Positions 42,063 to 51,470 are shown, counted from the stretch's first letter. The stretch: DNA of 64,000 nt from Pseudodesulfovibrio sediminis (GCF_020886695.1 NZ_AP024485.1:3539001-3603000); one strand, 5' to 3'. Numbers and translations are program-made. Notes: a model not told the origin generated them from the sequence alone.

Positions 42063-42654
42063 TTTGACTCCCTCTCTCCGATGGTCGAAATCGACTGCGC
42101 TGATCATTAATTCATTGTTTGCAGGGGGCTCTGTACAAAGAGTGATGCCTCTGCATTTACTGGCGGCTCTTTTGGTATAAAATCGCCGCAGTCATGTGAC
42201 GAACAAGATAGCCTAGGGTAAAGATTTTGTACAGGGGGTTATCAAAAACAAAATGACTAATCAGGTTGTTTTTCCTGATTATTAGCAGTTATTCAATATT
42301 AGAGATGATTGTAAAAAGTTTTAAACAGTTTGCTGAAATCGTGCAAGGGCGATATCTTTACGTTTTTTCTAGATTAAGTTTAGAAAAAAAATAATTCAAT
42401 TCCAGATGGATTATGTTTTCGACAGGGAGGGGGGTGGCGTTCAGGGAAGGGGCGGGTCTTGCTGAACTGAAAAGTACTTACCACAAGGGTTTCCCGTTGG
42501 GAACATGAAAAAGGCCGATTTCCACAGGAAAAAGAACATTCAGAATGTGATTTTTTCCTGAATTTCTGCAAAGTGCCGAGGCTCTAGGGATGCGTCCTTG
42601 TCAACATTTTTGGGGGACATTTTTGTGGCACGGGTTTTGATTGGATTGCATTCA
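42063..42654. other. Long intergenic region with several inverted repeats
   Basis: 592 bases without a credible gene, AT-rich in the middle. It contains TAATCAGG / CCTGATTA (42258-42265, 42274-42281), TTTTTTCTA / TAGAAAAAA (42363-42371, 42381-42389) and a near-palindrome CAGGAAAAA / TTTTTCCTG (42525-42533, 42552-42560) with an inner ACATTC/GAATGT; the last may terminate the mscS transcript. The promoter of nrdGD must lie here. I found no clear NrdR box. Confidence 0.5.
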
Positions 42655-43869
42655 CTATGCGGTGCCGCGACCATCAACCAACGCGTTCCGCTGGTAAGCC
42701 TTCAGGTCGAATTCGGGCAGTGCTGCGAGGAGGTGATCCATGATGTCCGACTGGATGCCTTCGTGTGCATTCCACTCCGTCCTGGTGGTGAAGCAATAGA
42801 TTTCCAACGGCAGCCCTTGAGATGCCTCTGGGTTGAGCTGACGCACAAGCAGGGTCATGGATTGATTGATCTCGGGGTGTGCCCGGAGATATTCAACGGC
42901 ATAACGGCGGAACAGGCCGATATTGGTCAGGCGGCGGCCATTGAGCCGGGACGCCGGATCTACGCCGGTGGCCTTGTTGGCCGTGTCGATCTCCGCCTGG
43001 CGGGTTTCAATGTACGGGGCCAGGTGCTGGACTTTGCTGAGCCGTTCGATGAGGGCCTCATCGGCAAAACGGATGGAGGACTGGTCTATCTTGATTGAAC
43101 GTTTGATACGCCGTCCGCCGGATTCACTCATGTTGCGCCAGTTCTTGAATGACGTGTCCAGAAATTTGTAGGTGGGGATGGCCGTTATGGTCATATCCCA
43201 GTTCTGGACCTTGACCGTGTTCAGGGCCACGTCCACCACGTCACCGTCTGCGCCCATGCTGCTCATTTCTATCCAGTCTCCCTTGTGCAGCAGGTCGTTG
43301 GCGCTGATCTGGATGCCGGCCACCACCGAAAGGATGGTGTCGCGAAAAACCAGCATGAGGACTGCGGTCATGGCGCCGATACCGGAAAGCAGGCCCCATG
43401 GTGATTTGCCGAGCAGGATGGAGACGACCGCGATGCCGCCGAGGATATAGATGAAGAGTTTGATGAGCTGGACATAGCCCTTGATAGGGCGGCGGTTGGA
43501 GACGTCAAAAGTCTGATACAAGGCGACCAGCCCGTCCAGAACCTTGGTCATGACCAGAATGACCGCTATGGCCATGTAGGCGTAAATCGCATTGTGCAGG
43601 ATGTCCTTGAGTTGGGGAAAGAATTCCAGCCCCCAAAAGAAGACGGGTGCCGGAGCCAGGAGCGCGGCCCTGGAAAACACGCCCTGTTCCATCAGGATGT
43701 CATCGAGTTTGGACTTGGTGCGTTGGGCAAAGGCATGGGCGGCTCGTACCAGCAGGAGCTTTGCGACTCCATAGGCGATCAGGGCGGCCAGCAGCAACAG
43801 GCCTATTTTGGCAGAGACATCGAACAGGTGATTGTTCTCTATAATGACTATGGGCGTAGAAAAGGTCAT
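42655..43869 (-). CDS. MscS-family mechanosensitive channel (YbdG-like)
   Basis: The 404-residue protein has four or five transmembrane helices in the first half, then the MscS core: a pore-lining helix region SPWGLLSGIGAMTAVLMLVFRDTILSVVAGIQI and the beta domain with LLHKGDWIEM and VKVQNWDMTITAIPTYKFLDTSFKNW. The C-terminal part resembles YbdG/YnaI-type channels with an extended cytosolic domain. It releases solutes upon hypo-osmotic shock. The ATG at 43869 has AAGGAG; the longer upstream frame lacks family similarity. Confidence 0.9.
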   Translation of the reverse strand: MTFSTPIVIIENNHLFDVSAKIGLLLLAALIAYGVAKLLLVRAAHAFAQRTKSKLDDILMEQGVFSRAALLAPAPVFFWGLEFFPQLKDILHNAIYAYMAIAVILVMTKVLDGLVALYQTFDVSNRRPIKGYVQLIKLFIYILGGIAVVSILLGKSPWGLLSGIGAMTAVLMLVFRDTILSVVAGIQISANDLLHKGDWIEMSSMGADGDVVDVALNTVKVQNWDMTITAIPTYKFLDTSFKNWRNMSESGGRRIKRSIKIDQSSIRFADEALIERLSKVQHLAPYIETRQAEIDTANKATGVDPASRLNGRRLTNIGLFRRYAVEYLRAHPEINQSMTLLVRQLNPEASQGLPLEIYCFTTRTEWNAHEGIQSDIMDHLLAALPEFDLKAYQRNALVDGRGTA

Positions 43870-44029
43870 GGGTCGCTCCTTGGCTGTCTTCGGTCTCGGT
43901 CTCCTAGCAGAAAGATGGACTTTTGAGAACCATTGCTGATAGTCCTCGCCTGTATTTTCTGCATAAATTTGACAATATGCTGTTCCTGGCACATGTGAAG
44001 GTAATGGAAAACAGCAAAAGGAAGCATGC

Positions 44030-45223
44030 ATGACCATTTGGGGTATCATTGTCCTTACTGTCACCACCATGATAGTGCTCTATCTTGGATGGCGGCTCGT
44101 CGAGCCGTTGCCTATGGGGCGCAAGCGGAAGCTCTTGGCTTGGCTGACACTGGCCATCCTGCTTTTCGGGCACCGGCTGACGTGGTTTCTCCAGCGAACC
44201 GACAAGATTCAATGTCTGGTTTGTGATTCCATCGACTGGGTCGGCTTCACCTTTTTCGGTTTTGTTTCGATCCTTATCGTCTTCATGCTCGTGAGGGATG
44301 TGCCTCGTTTTCTCGGATCAATCTTTTCGGGGGTAAAGAAGCTGTTTGTGCGCCGGAGCAAACGCCCGTATTTCATCGGGCCCAACCTGGAGCGTCGGCG
44401 CTTCATGCTTAACGCCACCAATGGGGTATTGTTGACCGCCTCCCTGCCGCTCACCGGGTACGCGGTGTTCAAGGCGCGCAGTAAGCCAACGGTGGTTCAC
44501 AACGACCTTCCGTTGATGGATTTACCCGAAGGGCTCGATGGATTCACCATAGCCCAGATTTCGGATACGCACATCGGCCCGACCATCCGAGGCGATTGGG
44601 CGCGCATGGTCGTGAACGAGGTCAACGGCCTGCACCCCGACATGATCGTCCACACCGGCGATCTGGTGGATGGGAGTGTGGATGGCCTCAAGGACGATAT
44701 CCAGCCCATGGGCGAGCTGACGGCACCGCATGGCGTGTGGTTCTGTACCGGCAATCATGAGTATTATTCCGGCGTACATCAGTGGCTTGCCGAGGTCAGG
44801 AGGCTGGGCATCAAGCCGTTAGTGAACGAGCATGCGCTGATCGACACGGGCAAGGGAGCCATTTTGCTGGCCGGGGTCACTGACCTGCGTGCTGAACGTC
44901 TTGAACCGACACATATATCCTCCCCCTCGAAAGCCAAGATGGGGGCCCCTGATCATGACGTGTCCATCCTGTTGGCCCATCAGCCCAATTCCGTGTTTGA
45001 GGGAGCAGGGGCGCGGTTTGACGTGCAGCTTTCCGGGCACACGCATGGCGGGCAGTATTTCCCGTATAACTATGTCATTCATCTTTTTCAGAAATATGTC
45101 CGTGGCCTGTACGTGGTCGACAAGACATTGCTGTATGTGAATACCGGGACCGGATATTGGGGACCGCCCATGCGTCTGGGCACCGCGCCGGAAATCACGT
45201 TGCATACGTTGAAGAAAGCATAA
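44030..45223 (+). CDS. YkuE-like membrane metallophosphoesterase
   Basis: The 397-residue protein has three N-terminal transmembrane helices (about 4-22, 36-50, 70-90), a linker with a further hydrophobic segment near 130, and a calcineurin-type phosphoesterase domain from about 160: QISDTHIGP, HTGDLVDGS, CTGNHEYYSG, LLAHQPN and LSGHTHGGQYFP supply all metal ligands. YkuE-like enzymes hydrolyse phosphoesters, perhaps of lipids. Divergent from mscS with a 160-base gap. Confidence 0.9.
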   Translation: MTIWGIIVLTVTTMIVLYLGWRLVEPLPMGRKRKLLAWLTLAILLFGHRLTWFLQRTDKIQCLVCDSIDWVGFTFFGFVSILIVFMLVRDVPRFLGSIFSGVKKLFVRRSKRPYFIGPNLERRRFMLNATNGVLLTASLPLTGYAVFKARSKPTVVHNDLPLMDLPEGLDGFTIAQISDTHIGPTIRGDWARMVVNEVNGLHPDMIVHTGDLVDGSVDGLKDDIQPMGELTAPHGVWFCTGNHEYYSGVHQWLAEVRRLGIKPLVNEHALIDTGKGAILLAGVTDLRAERLEPTHISSPSKAKMGAPDHDVSILLAHQPNSVFEGAGARFDVQLSGHTHGGQYFPYNYVIHLFQKYVRGLYVVDKTLLYVNTGTGYWGPPMRLGTAPEITLHTLKKA

Positions 45224-45307
45224 ACACCATTCGACAGGCTGTTTCCTCAGTCTGTTTTTCTCTGCGATATCTTTATTGACCTGCTGGCTGAAAGCGGCTA
45301 CTTCTCG

Positions 45308-45322
45308 ATTGGTCCAACCAAT
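45308..45322 (+). promoter_or_regulatory. FadR/PdhR-type operator upstream of the GntR gene
   Basis: ATTGGTCCAACCAAT is a perfect inverted repeat (6-base arms, 3-base centre) that matches the TTGGTnnnACCAA consensus of FadR-subfamily regulators such as PdhR and LldR. It lies 12 bases upstream of the GntR start codon, so autoregulation is likely. Confidence 0.8.
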
Positions 45323-45333
45323 TTGGAGGCGTG

Positions 45334-46023
45334 ATGGATATCAAACGAGTACGCAAAAAATCCATATCAGAAAAGATCGTGGCCCAACTGAAGGAGATGA
45401 TCGGTCAGGGGCAGCTCAAGCCCGGAGACCGGTTGCCTGCCGAACGGAATCTGGCCGAGATGTTTGGTGTTTCCCGGACAACGGTGCGGGAGGGTATCAA
45501 GGCTCTGGCTGAATCCGGTGTGCTGGAGAGTCGCCAGGGAGCCGGTACGTTTGTCAGTGAAGTGGACCCGTCGCAGGTGTCGGTCATTGAGTCGGTGTTA
45601 TCCGGTGACCACGATATGCGGGACGTTTTTGCTGTGCGCAAAATGCTGGAACCGGAGATCGCGGCCCTGGCTGCGCAAAAGCGATCACCGGCTGAAATTT
45701 ACAAGTTGGAGGCTATCCTGTCCGAACAGGAGGAGGCCGTCCGAAAAGGAGAAACCGGATCGGATTATGATCAGCGGTTTCATCGCATGTTGGCTGATGC
45801 TTCTGGTAATCTTGTATTACGCGAGATGGTCAAGGCATTGCATGATGCCTTTGCGCAAAGTCGGTCCATGATCATTCAATCAGAAGAGAGGCAACGCGCT
45901 TCTCTTGCCGCCCACCGCGCTATCGTGGAAGCGGTCAAGCATGGCCACGGCATGCAGGCCGAACGCGCGATGCGAGAGCATCTGGATGAAGTCGAAAACA
46001 TCATTTTTGATAATCAAAAGTAA
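45334..46023 (+). CDS. GntR-family regulator, FadR subfamily (FCD domain)
   Basis: The 229-residue regulator has an N-terminal winged helix (about 8-72; KPGDRLPAERNLAEMFGVSRTTVREGIKAL) and a C-terminal FCD ligand domain with the metal-binding pattern DYDQRFHRML, AHRAIVEAV and MREHLDEV. FadR-subfamily proteins sense organic acids such as pyruvate, lactate or fatty acyl groups. The ATG at 45334 is preferred over GTG at 45331 because of spacing from GGAGG. It lies 20 bases before the hydroxyacid dehydrogenase and is probably its regulator. Confidence 0.93.
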   Translation: MDIKRVRKKSISEKIVAQLKEMIGQGQLKPGDRLPAERNLAEMFGVSRTTVREGIKALAESGVLESRQGAGTFVSEVDPSQVSVIESVLSGDHDMRDVFAVRKMLEPEIAALAAQKRSPAEIYKLEAILSEQEEAVRKGETGSDYDQRFHRMLADASGNLVLREMVKALHDAFAQSRSMIIQSEERQRASLAAHRAIVEAVKHGHGMQAERAMREHLDEVENIIFDNQK

Positions 46024-46043
46024 ATATATTCAAGGAGATATTG

Positions 46044-47060
46044 ATGAAAGAAATTAATGATAAGGCGCGTGAAATGATGAAGGGCTACTGCCGTGTCTGC
46101 AAAGTGTGTGACGGGCGTGCCTGTGCTGGCGAAGTGCCGGGTATGGGAGGTCTTGGAACCGCTTCTTCATTCAAGTCCAATGTGGAAGCGTTGGAAGGCA
46201 TTCGTGTGAACATGCGTCTGCTTCATGACGCCACCGAACCAGACACCTCCACTTCACTGCTGGGCTACGACATGTCCATGCCGGTCATGGCCGCGCCGAT
46301 CGGTGGTATCTCCTTTAACATGGGAGGAGCCATTACCGAAGATGCCTATACCGATGCCATAGTGGGCGGCTGCAAGGCTGCCGGTGTGGTCGGTTGTGTG
46401 GGTGACGGCGTGCCGCCCTATATCCATGAAGCCGGGTACGCTTCCATCAAGAAGAATGACGGCCTCGGCATCCCGTTCATCAAGCCGTGGGAAGGCGCAG
46501 AGCTTGACGAAAAACTTGAGTTGGCCCGCGCTGCCGGGTGCACGACGTTCGGCATGGATGTGGACGCCGCCGGTCTGATCACACTGCGTAAAATGGGACG
46601 TCCCGTATCTCCCAAGGCTCCGGCTGAATTGGCAAAGATCATCGAAAAGGTCCATTCCTGGGGTGCCAGGTTTGTGCTCAAGGGCATCATGACTCCTGAT
46701 GAGGCCGCTCTGGCTGTGGAGGTCGGTGCCGATGCCATTGTGGTTTCCAATCATGGCGGGCGCGTACTTGATCACACTCCGGGGACAGCAGAGGTTCTTC
46801 AGGAAGTGTCCGAGGCAGTCAAGGGCCAACTGGTCGTGTTTGTGGATGGCGGTATCCGTACCGGTGTCGATGTGCTCAAGATGCTCGCGCTCGGTGCCGA
46901 TGCCGTCATGGTCGGCCGTCCGGTCTCGGTCGCAGCCGTGGGCGGACTGCAGGAAGGCGTGGAGAAATACATGGAAACCCTCAGGGGGCAGCTCGTCGGA
47001 GCCATGGTCCTGACAGGGTGCAAAGATATTGCATCCGTGGACATCAACGTATTGTTCTAG
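46044..47060 (+). CDS. FMN-dependent alpha-hydroxyacid dehydrogenase with N-terminal Cys cluster
   Basis: The 338-residue TIM-barrel flavoprotein matches the lactate/glycolate oxidase family: MPVMAAPIGG (FMN), VVSNHGGRVLDHTPGT with the catalytic His and substrate Arg, and FVDGGIRTGVDVLKMLALGADAVMVGRP for the FMN phosphate. Ahead of the barrel is a four-Cys motif CRVCKVCDGRAC (residues 16-27, CX2CX2CX4C) that suggests an Fe-S or metal centre passing electrons to something other than oxygen. The start at 46044 has AAGGAG six bases upstream. Regulator neighbour and operator suggest induction by an organic acid; lactate is a reasonable guess. Confidence 0.88.
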   Translation: MKEINDKAREMMKGYCRVCKVCDGRACAGEVPGMGGLGTASSFKSNVEALEGIRVNMRLLHDATEPDTSTSLLGYDMSMPVMAAPIGGISFNMGGAITEDAYTDAIVGGCKAAGVVGCVGDGVPPYIHEAGYASIKKNDGLGIPFIKPWEGAELDEKLELARAAGCTTFGMDVDAAGLITLRKMGRPVSPKAPAELAKIIEKVHSWGARFVLKGIMTPDEAALAVEVGADAIVVSNHGGRVLDHTPGTAEVLQEVSEAVKGQLVVFVDGGIRTGVDVLKMLALGADAVMVGRPVSVAAVGGLQEGVEKYMETLRGQLVGAMVLTGCKDIASVDINVLF

Positions 47061-47218
47061 GCTGTATTGAAAAGTATTCGGCAGGGAGGGGGAGCCTCCT
47101 GAAAAAAGCTTCCTCTCTCTGTTTATCGTTGTATCATTCGTGCTCTTTCCTACGCATCATGGCGATGCTCTCTAGGATTTGCATGGGATTGATGTTACAT
47201 TTTAGGTAAGAATAACAT

Positions 47219-48019
47219 ATGATTACTACATATCTTCTTTACATCGTGTTGGGGGCGTTTGCCGGGGTTCTGGCCGGGCTGCTGGGTATCGGCGGCGGGT
47301 TGGTCATCGTCCCCATGCTCAATATCGCCTTTGAGTTGCAGGACTTCCCCATGGAACATATCCAGCATATCGCGCTCGGTACATCCATGGCGACCATCAT
47401 TTTCACCTCCCTGTCGAGCATGCGCGCCCATCACAAGCGGGGAGCCATCAACTACTCGGCCTTTTGGCGGCTGACTCCCGGCATTATCGTCGGCACCTAC
47501 CTCGGAGCCTGGGTGGCCGCGTTGTTGCCCACCGGATTTCTCAAGGCGTTCTTCGGTTTCTTCCTGTATTATGTGGCAACCCAGATGCTGCTTGGTCTCA
47601 AGCCCACAAGCTCTCGCGATCTTCCGGGTAATATCGGTATCTTCGGTGCGGGAAACGGTATCGGCATTTTCTCTGCGTTGGTCGGTATCGGCGGCGGCAC
47701 GCTGACCGTGCCGTTTCTGTCGTGGTGCAACCAGACCATGCACACGGCCATTGCCACGGCGGCCGCAGTCGGTCTGCCTATCGCCCTGTCCGGGACTGCC
47801 GGTTACCTCATCAATGGCTTGGGAATCGAGGGTATTCCCGGTCCCCACATTGGGTACATCTACCTTCCGGCCTTTTTCGGCATCATCGCCACCAGCATGC
47901 TGACAGCTCCTTTCGGGGCCAAGCTCGCTCACAGTCTGCCGGTGGAAAAGCTGAAGAAGATCTTCGCCATCCTGCTTATTGTCGTTGGAACCAAGATGCT
48001 CTGGAGTGCGTTCATGTAA
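47219..48019 (+). CDS. TauE/SafE-family membrane transporter
   Basis: The 266-residue protein has about eight transmembrane helices in the two-repeat TauE/SafE layout: AGLLGIGGGLVIVPML in the first half and ALVGIGGGTLTVPFLSWCN in the second, the duplicated G-I-G-G-G signature. Members export sulfite, sulfoacetate or other organic anions. It follows the hydroxyacid dehydrogenase by 158 bases and may be transcribed with it or alone. Confidence 0.9.
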   Translation: MITTYLLYIVLGAFAGVLAGLLGIGGGLVIVPMLNIAFELQDFPMEHIQHIALGTSMATIIFTSLSSMRAHHKRGAINYSAFWRLTPGIIVGTYLGAWVAALLPTGFLKAFFGFFLYYVATQMLLGLKPTSSRDLPGNIGIFGAGNGIGIFSALVGIGGGTLTVPFLSWCNQTMHTAIATAAAVGLPIALSGTAGYLINGLGIEGIPGPHIGYIYLPAFFGIIATSMLTAPFGAKLAHSLPVEKLKKIFAILLIVVGTKMLWSAFM

Positions 48020-48124
48020 GGGCTGCGCGCACATTTCCCTGCCGGGGACGCTGTCTTTCAGCCCACGCAGTCGTTCGCTCTGCAAGTTGCTTGAAAGACA
48101 ACAGGTGCGCAAGAAAATCCCGGT

Positions 48125-48448
48125 TTACAACCCGTGCTCTCGTTGGTGAGCGTCGACGACATTGTCCACGCGGACGATTTTTTCTTCTATCTTGCCGGGA
48201 GTGATTGTGTAGCGGGTGACGATCCAGTCGAGCTGGTCAATGAATTCCACATGACCGTAGCCGTTCTCCGGCAGGAGGTTGCTGACGGTTTCGATGAAGT
48301 CGTCGATCATGAGGTAGTGGCCTTCGTGATCCACGCGCAGGACATCACCATCGTACTCCACCTGATCAAAGGGTATGGAGTCTTTTATCTGTTCATATAT
48401 CTCTGGTGTGATGCGGTGAAAATCACCGTATACGCGTGTCGCTTCCAT
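48125..48448 (-). CDS. Small soluble protein, unknown
   Basis: The 107-residue acidic protein has no known motif. It shows a regular beta/alpha pattern (VLRVDHEGHYLMIDDFIETVSNLLPENG) and no signal peptide. AGGA precedes the ATG. It is the last gene of the minus-strand block that includes the glycosyltransferase and lpxB, 33 bases after the former. Confidence 0.6.
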   Translation of the reverse strand: MEATRVYGDFHRITPEIYEQIKDSIPFDQVEYDGDVLRVDHEGHYLMIDDFIETVSNLLPENGYGHVEFIDQLDWIVTRYTITPGKIEEKIVRVDNVVDAHQREHGL

Positions 48449-48481
48449 GCAGTCCTCCCGCGGAAATGTGGTCCGAAAGAG

Positions 48482-50176
48482 TTAGGTACGCAATCCCAGT
48501 CGGTCAACCAGAAAAGTGCATTTTTGTTCCAGATCGCTCCATAACCGTTGCCGGTTTTCCTGACCGAGCCGGATGAGCTCTTCATCCGAATATTTCGTAT
48601 CCAGCTTGAACTTGTTGCCCATTACATGACCTATCTGCTTGTTGGTCTTGGATTTGGCCAGACTGGAGTGCTGGATATGCCGGATAGCCAGACCGCCTAC
48701 ATACAGGGCTGGCATGCCTATGAGGCTGGACTGGAGATCGCGGTCCAAATCATCAAACTGGGACGGGGTGTAGCGCAGGTCGAATCCGCCGGTTTGGGCA
48801 ATGGAAGCCATGTTCACCATGTGACAGCAGCCGGACACGGACAGGCAGGGGCGGGTGTAGGTGAACAGCCCGGTGTCCACACTGCCGGCGCAGTTGTCGA
48901 AGAGGAGCACCCGATTGGGGAGTGCGCCCGGTTCGGTCTCGGCCGGTGGGGTGGGGAAAAGATTATAGTCCGCAGATTGCAGGCCGAACGGGGGAAAGGC
49001 GGCGGTGATGCGGCACCCCACGGCACCGATATCTGTGCGCTCACCCACGGCGCCGAGCAGGCGCAGGAGCCAGTCGGTGGGCAGAACAATGTCATCATCC
49101 AGAAAGGCGGCCCATTTGGAGGCGCGCACTTCGGGCAGGGCGAGCAGCCAGTTGCGTGCGGCCGGTGCGCCGACGTTGATGGGGAGCGTTTCGATATGGA
49201 AACGGTCAGGGCCGAATGTGTGTCGGGCCTTGTCCAGCACCGCGGCTGTGTGGTCCGTGGAGCCGTTGTTCAAAGCGAAAATTTTAGCCGTGCCGATGGC
49301 ACTCTGTGCCAGACTCGCAAGCGTGTCGGCCAGCAGGTCAGCCTTGTTCCACGAGTAAGCGAGGATGGCGACATCGTGGGTGTCCGCTTCCTCGGCAACA
49401 GGCGGTGCATTGAAAAGATCGTGGAGCTTGAGCGTCAGGTTCACGTGCCACGGGATGGCCTTCCACAATCCCGCCAGTGTGGCCTTGGCTTCGCCTTTTT
49501 TACCCAGTCGCAGCAGCAGCTCTCCTCCGGCATAGGCGCGCCACAGGCTCCATGTTTCGGGATTCAGGGCTTCGATGAATGGGAGCGCTTCTTCCGGAGG
49601 CAGACAATGGAATGCCCAGTCCGCTTCCATGCGCGCCTTGAGGGGGAGCAAGGTTGCATCCCAGGCGATCATGTCCAGCACGGCCCTGGAGAGTTCCGGC
49701 TTGCCGAGGTGCAGCAGATCCTGCCAGATGTGGTGCAGCCAGGTCAGTCCCTTTGACGGAATTTTGAGCACCACTGCCAGGAATCGGAGGATCAGGCTGC
49801 GATCATCCTGCCGCACCAGCGCGTGCCAGGTTGTCATGGACTCTTCGTCTGCCTCGTCGAGTTGGGGCAGGGTGGCGCATACGGCGATGAGTTTGCCCAG
49901 CTCCGTGGACAGAGGCAGCCCGAGACCGGAGGCCTTGGCGGTCAATGCCGCCATGGTCGGAGCGAGCGGGTATGCCTGCATTCCCCATAGCGCCATGCCG
50001 ATGGCCGTGTGTCTGCATCCCGTGCTCTCTTCGCCGAGCATGAACAGCCCGGGCAGGATGCCTGTAATGGTACCGGGCAGTCCCATGCCGAGATGCCAGC
50101 CGGAGAAGCGGTGGATAAATTCGGGTTGAACGGGCGCGCAGGGCGGGAGCGTGTGAGGGACGGCGAATCGGTTCAT
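48482..50176 (-). CDS. Two-part glycosyltransferase family 2 protein
   Basis: The 564-residue protein has an N-terminal half (about 1-260) that is helical and unlike anything I know, with weak repeat-like character, and a C-terminal GT-A glycosyltransferase (about 265-500): VAILAYSWNKADLLADTLASL, ALNNGSTDHT, and the metal motif in AAFLDDDIVLP. No membrane segment. It starts 20 bases after lpxB on the same strand, so it may act in lipopolysaccharide or glycan assembly; acceptor and donor are unknown. Confidence 0.8.
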   Translation of the reverse strand: MNRFAVPHTLPPCAPVQPEFIHRFSGWHLGMGLPGTITGILPGLFMLGEESTGCRHTAIGMALWGMQAYPLAPTMAALTAKASGLGLPLSTELGKLIAVCATLPQLDEADEESMTTWHALVRQDDRSLILRFLAVVLKIPSKGLTWLHHIWQDLLHLGKPELSRAVLDMIAWDATLLPLKARMEADWAFHCLPPEEALPFIEALNPETWSLWRAYAGGELLLRLGKKGEAKATLAGLWKAIPWHVNLTLKLHDLFNAPPVAEEADTHDVAILAYSWNKADLLADTLASLAQSAIGTAKIFALNNGSTDHTAAVLDKARHTFGPDRFHIETLPINVGAPAARNWLLALPEVRASKWAAFLDDDIVLPTDWLLRLLGAVGERTDIGAVGCRITAAFPPFGLQSADYNLFPTPPAETEPGALPNRVLLFDNCAGSVDTGLFTYTRPCLSVSGCCHMVNMASIAQTGGFDLRYTPSQFDDLDRDLQSSLIGMPALYVGGLAIRHIQHSSLAKSKTNKQIGHVMGNKFKLDTKYSDEELIRLGQENRQRLWSDLEQKCTFLVDRLGLRT

Positions 50177-50196
50177 GATGATTCGATTACCAGAAA

Positions 50197-51342
50197 TCAG
50201 GGGCGTCCGTCGAGCAGCGCCAGATCATTGAGGATGATCCGGGCCGCACGCATGGGCGCACCGGGGTCGCCGACCATGGTGCGCAGACCGGCCAGGTCTG
50301 TTTTGACCGCGTTGTAGGCTGCTTCGTTGTCCAGCCATTCCCTGGCTTTGGCGGTGAGGTTCTCCGGGGTGGCTGCCTCCTGGACGAATTCCGGGTAGAC
50401 TTCCCGTTCCATGATCAGGTTGGGCAGGGAGATGTATTCCACGTTGATCAGCATCTTGCCTACCATATAGGAAATGGGCGAGACCTCGTATGCCACCATG
50501 ACCGGGGTGCCGATGAGGGCGGTTTCCAGTGTCACGGTGCCTGAGGCGGCCATGATCAGCTTGCAGGAACGGAAGGTTTCGTACCGGGTGTCCGGTTCCA
50601 CTATCTCCACTGGGATGTCGGCGGGCCAGAATGAAAGGAGCCGCTCCTTTTCCATGCCCGGAGCGCGGACAATGACGTAGGAGAGGTCCGGGTGGTCCGC
50701 CTGCAGCATTTTGGCGGTCGCGGCAAATTTGGGCAGCAGGGACGAGACCTCCTTGTTGCGTGAGCCGGGCAGCAGGCCGATGCGGTTTTCTTTGACCGGG
50801 ATTTGATCCAGCTCCTCAAGGGGAAGCACATCCATGAGCGGGCTTCCCACGTAGTCCACGTCCATGCCGTATTTTTTGTAAAAAGCCTTTTCGAACGGGA
50901 GAATGCAGATGACATTGCGGACGTGCTCTCGCAGGAAGTTGGCGCGTCCCGAACGCCATGCCCAGATTTGCGGGCTAATATAGTAATAGACAGGAATACC
51001 GAGTTTCTTGGCGATTTTGGCAATGCGAAAGTTGAACTCGGGGCAGTCCACGAGGATGATTGCGCGGGGCATGAGCCCGGCGAGTTCCCGTTTGATTTTG
51101 CCGAGCAATGTGAGGATGCGCGGCAGGGCACTGAAGATTTCCGTAAAGCCCACAAGGGAGATGAGTTTCATGGAGTAGCGGATGTCCATGCCTTCGGCTT
51201 CCATGGACGGACCGCCCATGCCTGTGAAGGTGGCGTTCTCGTCCACTTGCCTGAGTCGCTTGATGAGTTCCGCACCGTGCAGGTCGCCGGAAGCCTCGCC
51301 CACGCTGAACCAGATGGGCCTGGATGGATTGTCAGTCTGCAT
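50197..51342 (-). CDS. lpxB: Lipid-A-disaccharide synthase
   Basis: The 381-residue GT-B enzyme joins UDP-2,3-diacylglucosamine and lipid X to make the lipid A disaccharide. It starts IWFSVGEASGDLHGA, as in LpxB, with FTGMGGPSMEAEGM, ISPQIWAWR, the YVGSPLMD loop, GLLPGSRNKEV and the C-terminal nucleotide site AASGTVTLETALIGTPVMVAYE. Peripheral inner-membrane protein. Divergent from the Gfo/Idh gene. Confidence 0.97.
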   Translation of the reverse strand: MQTDNPSRPIWFSVGEASGDLHGAELIKRLRQVDENATFTGMGGPSMEAEGMDIRYSMKLISLVGFTEIFSALPRILTLLGKIKRELAGLMPRAIILVDCPEFNFRIAKIAKKLGIPVYYYISPQIWAWRSGRANFLREHVRNVICILPFEKAFYKKYGMDVDYVGSPLMDVLPLEELDQIPVKENRIGLLPGSRNKEVSSLLPKFAATAKMLQADHPDLSYVIVRAPGMEKERLLSFWPADIPVEIVEPDTRYETFRSCKLIMAASGTVTLETALIGTPVMVAYEVSPISYMVGKMLINVEYISLPNLIMEREVYPEFVQEAATPENLTAKAREWLDNEAAYNAVKTDLAGLRTMVGDPGAPMRAARIILNDLALLDGRP

Positions 51343-51470
51343 AGATGGTTAGTACCGCAAGCAGCTATTCTGGGCAAGTAAACCCTTGCGTTCTGGGACT
51401 CAGGGGTTGCAAACCGGGACTTTGGCGCGTAGAAAGCACTCGCAACATAAACACCGAGCGAGGTAAATAT

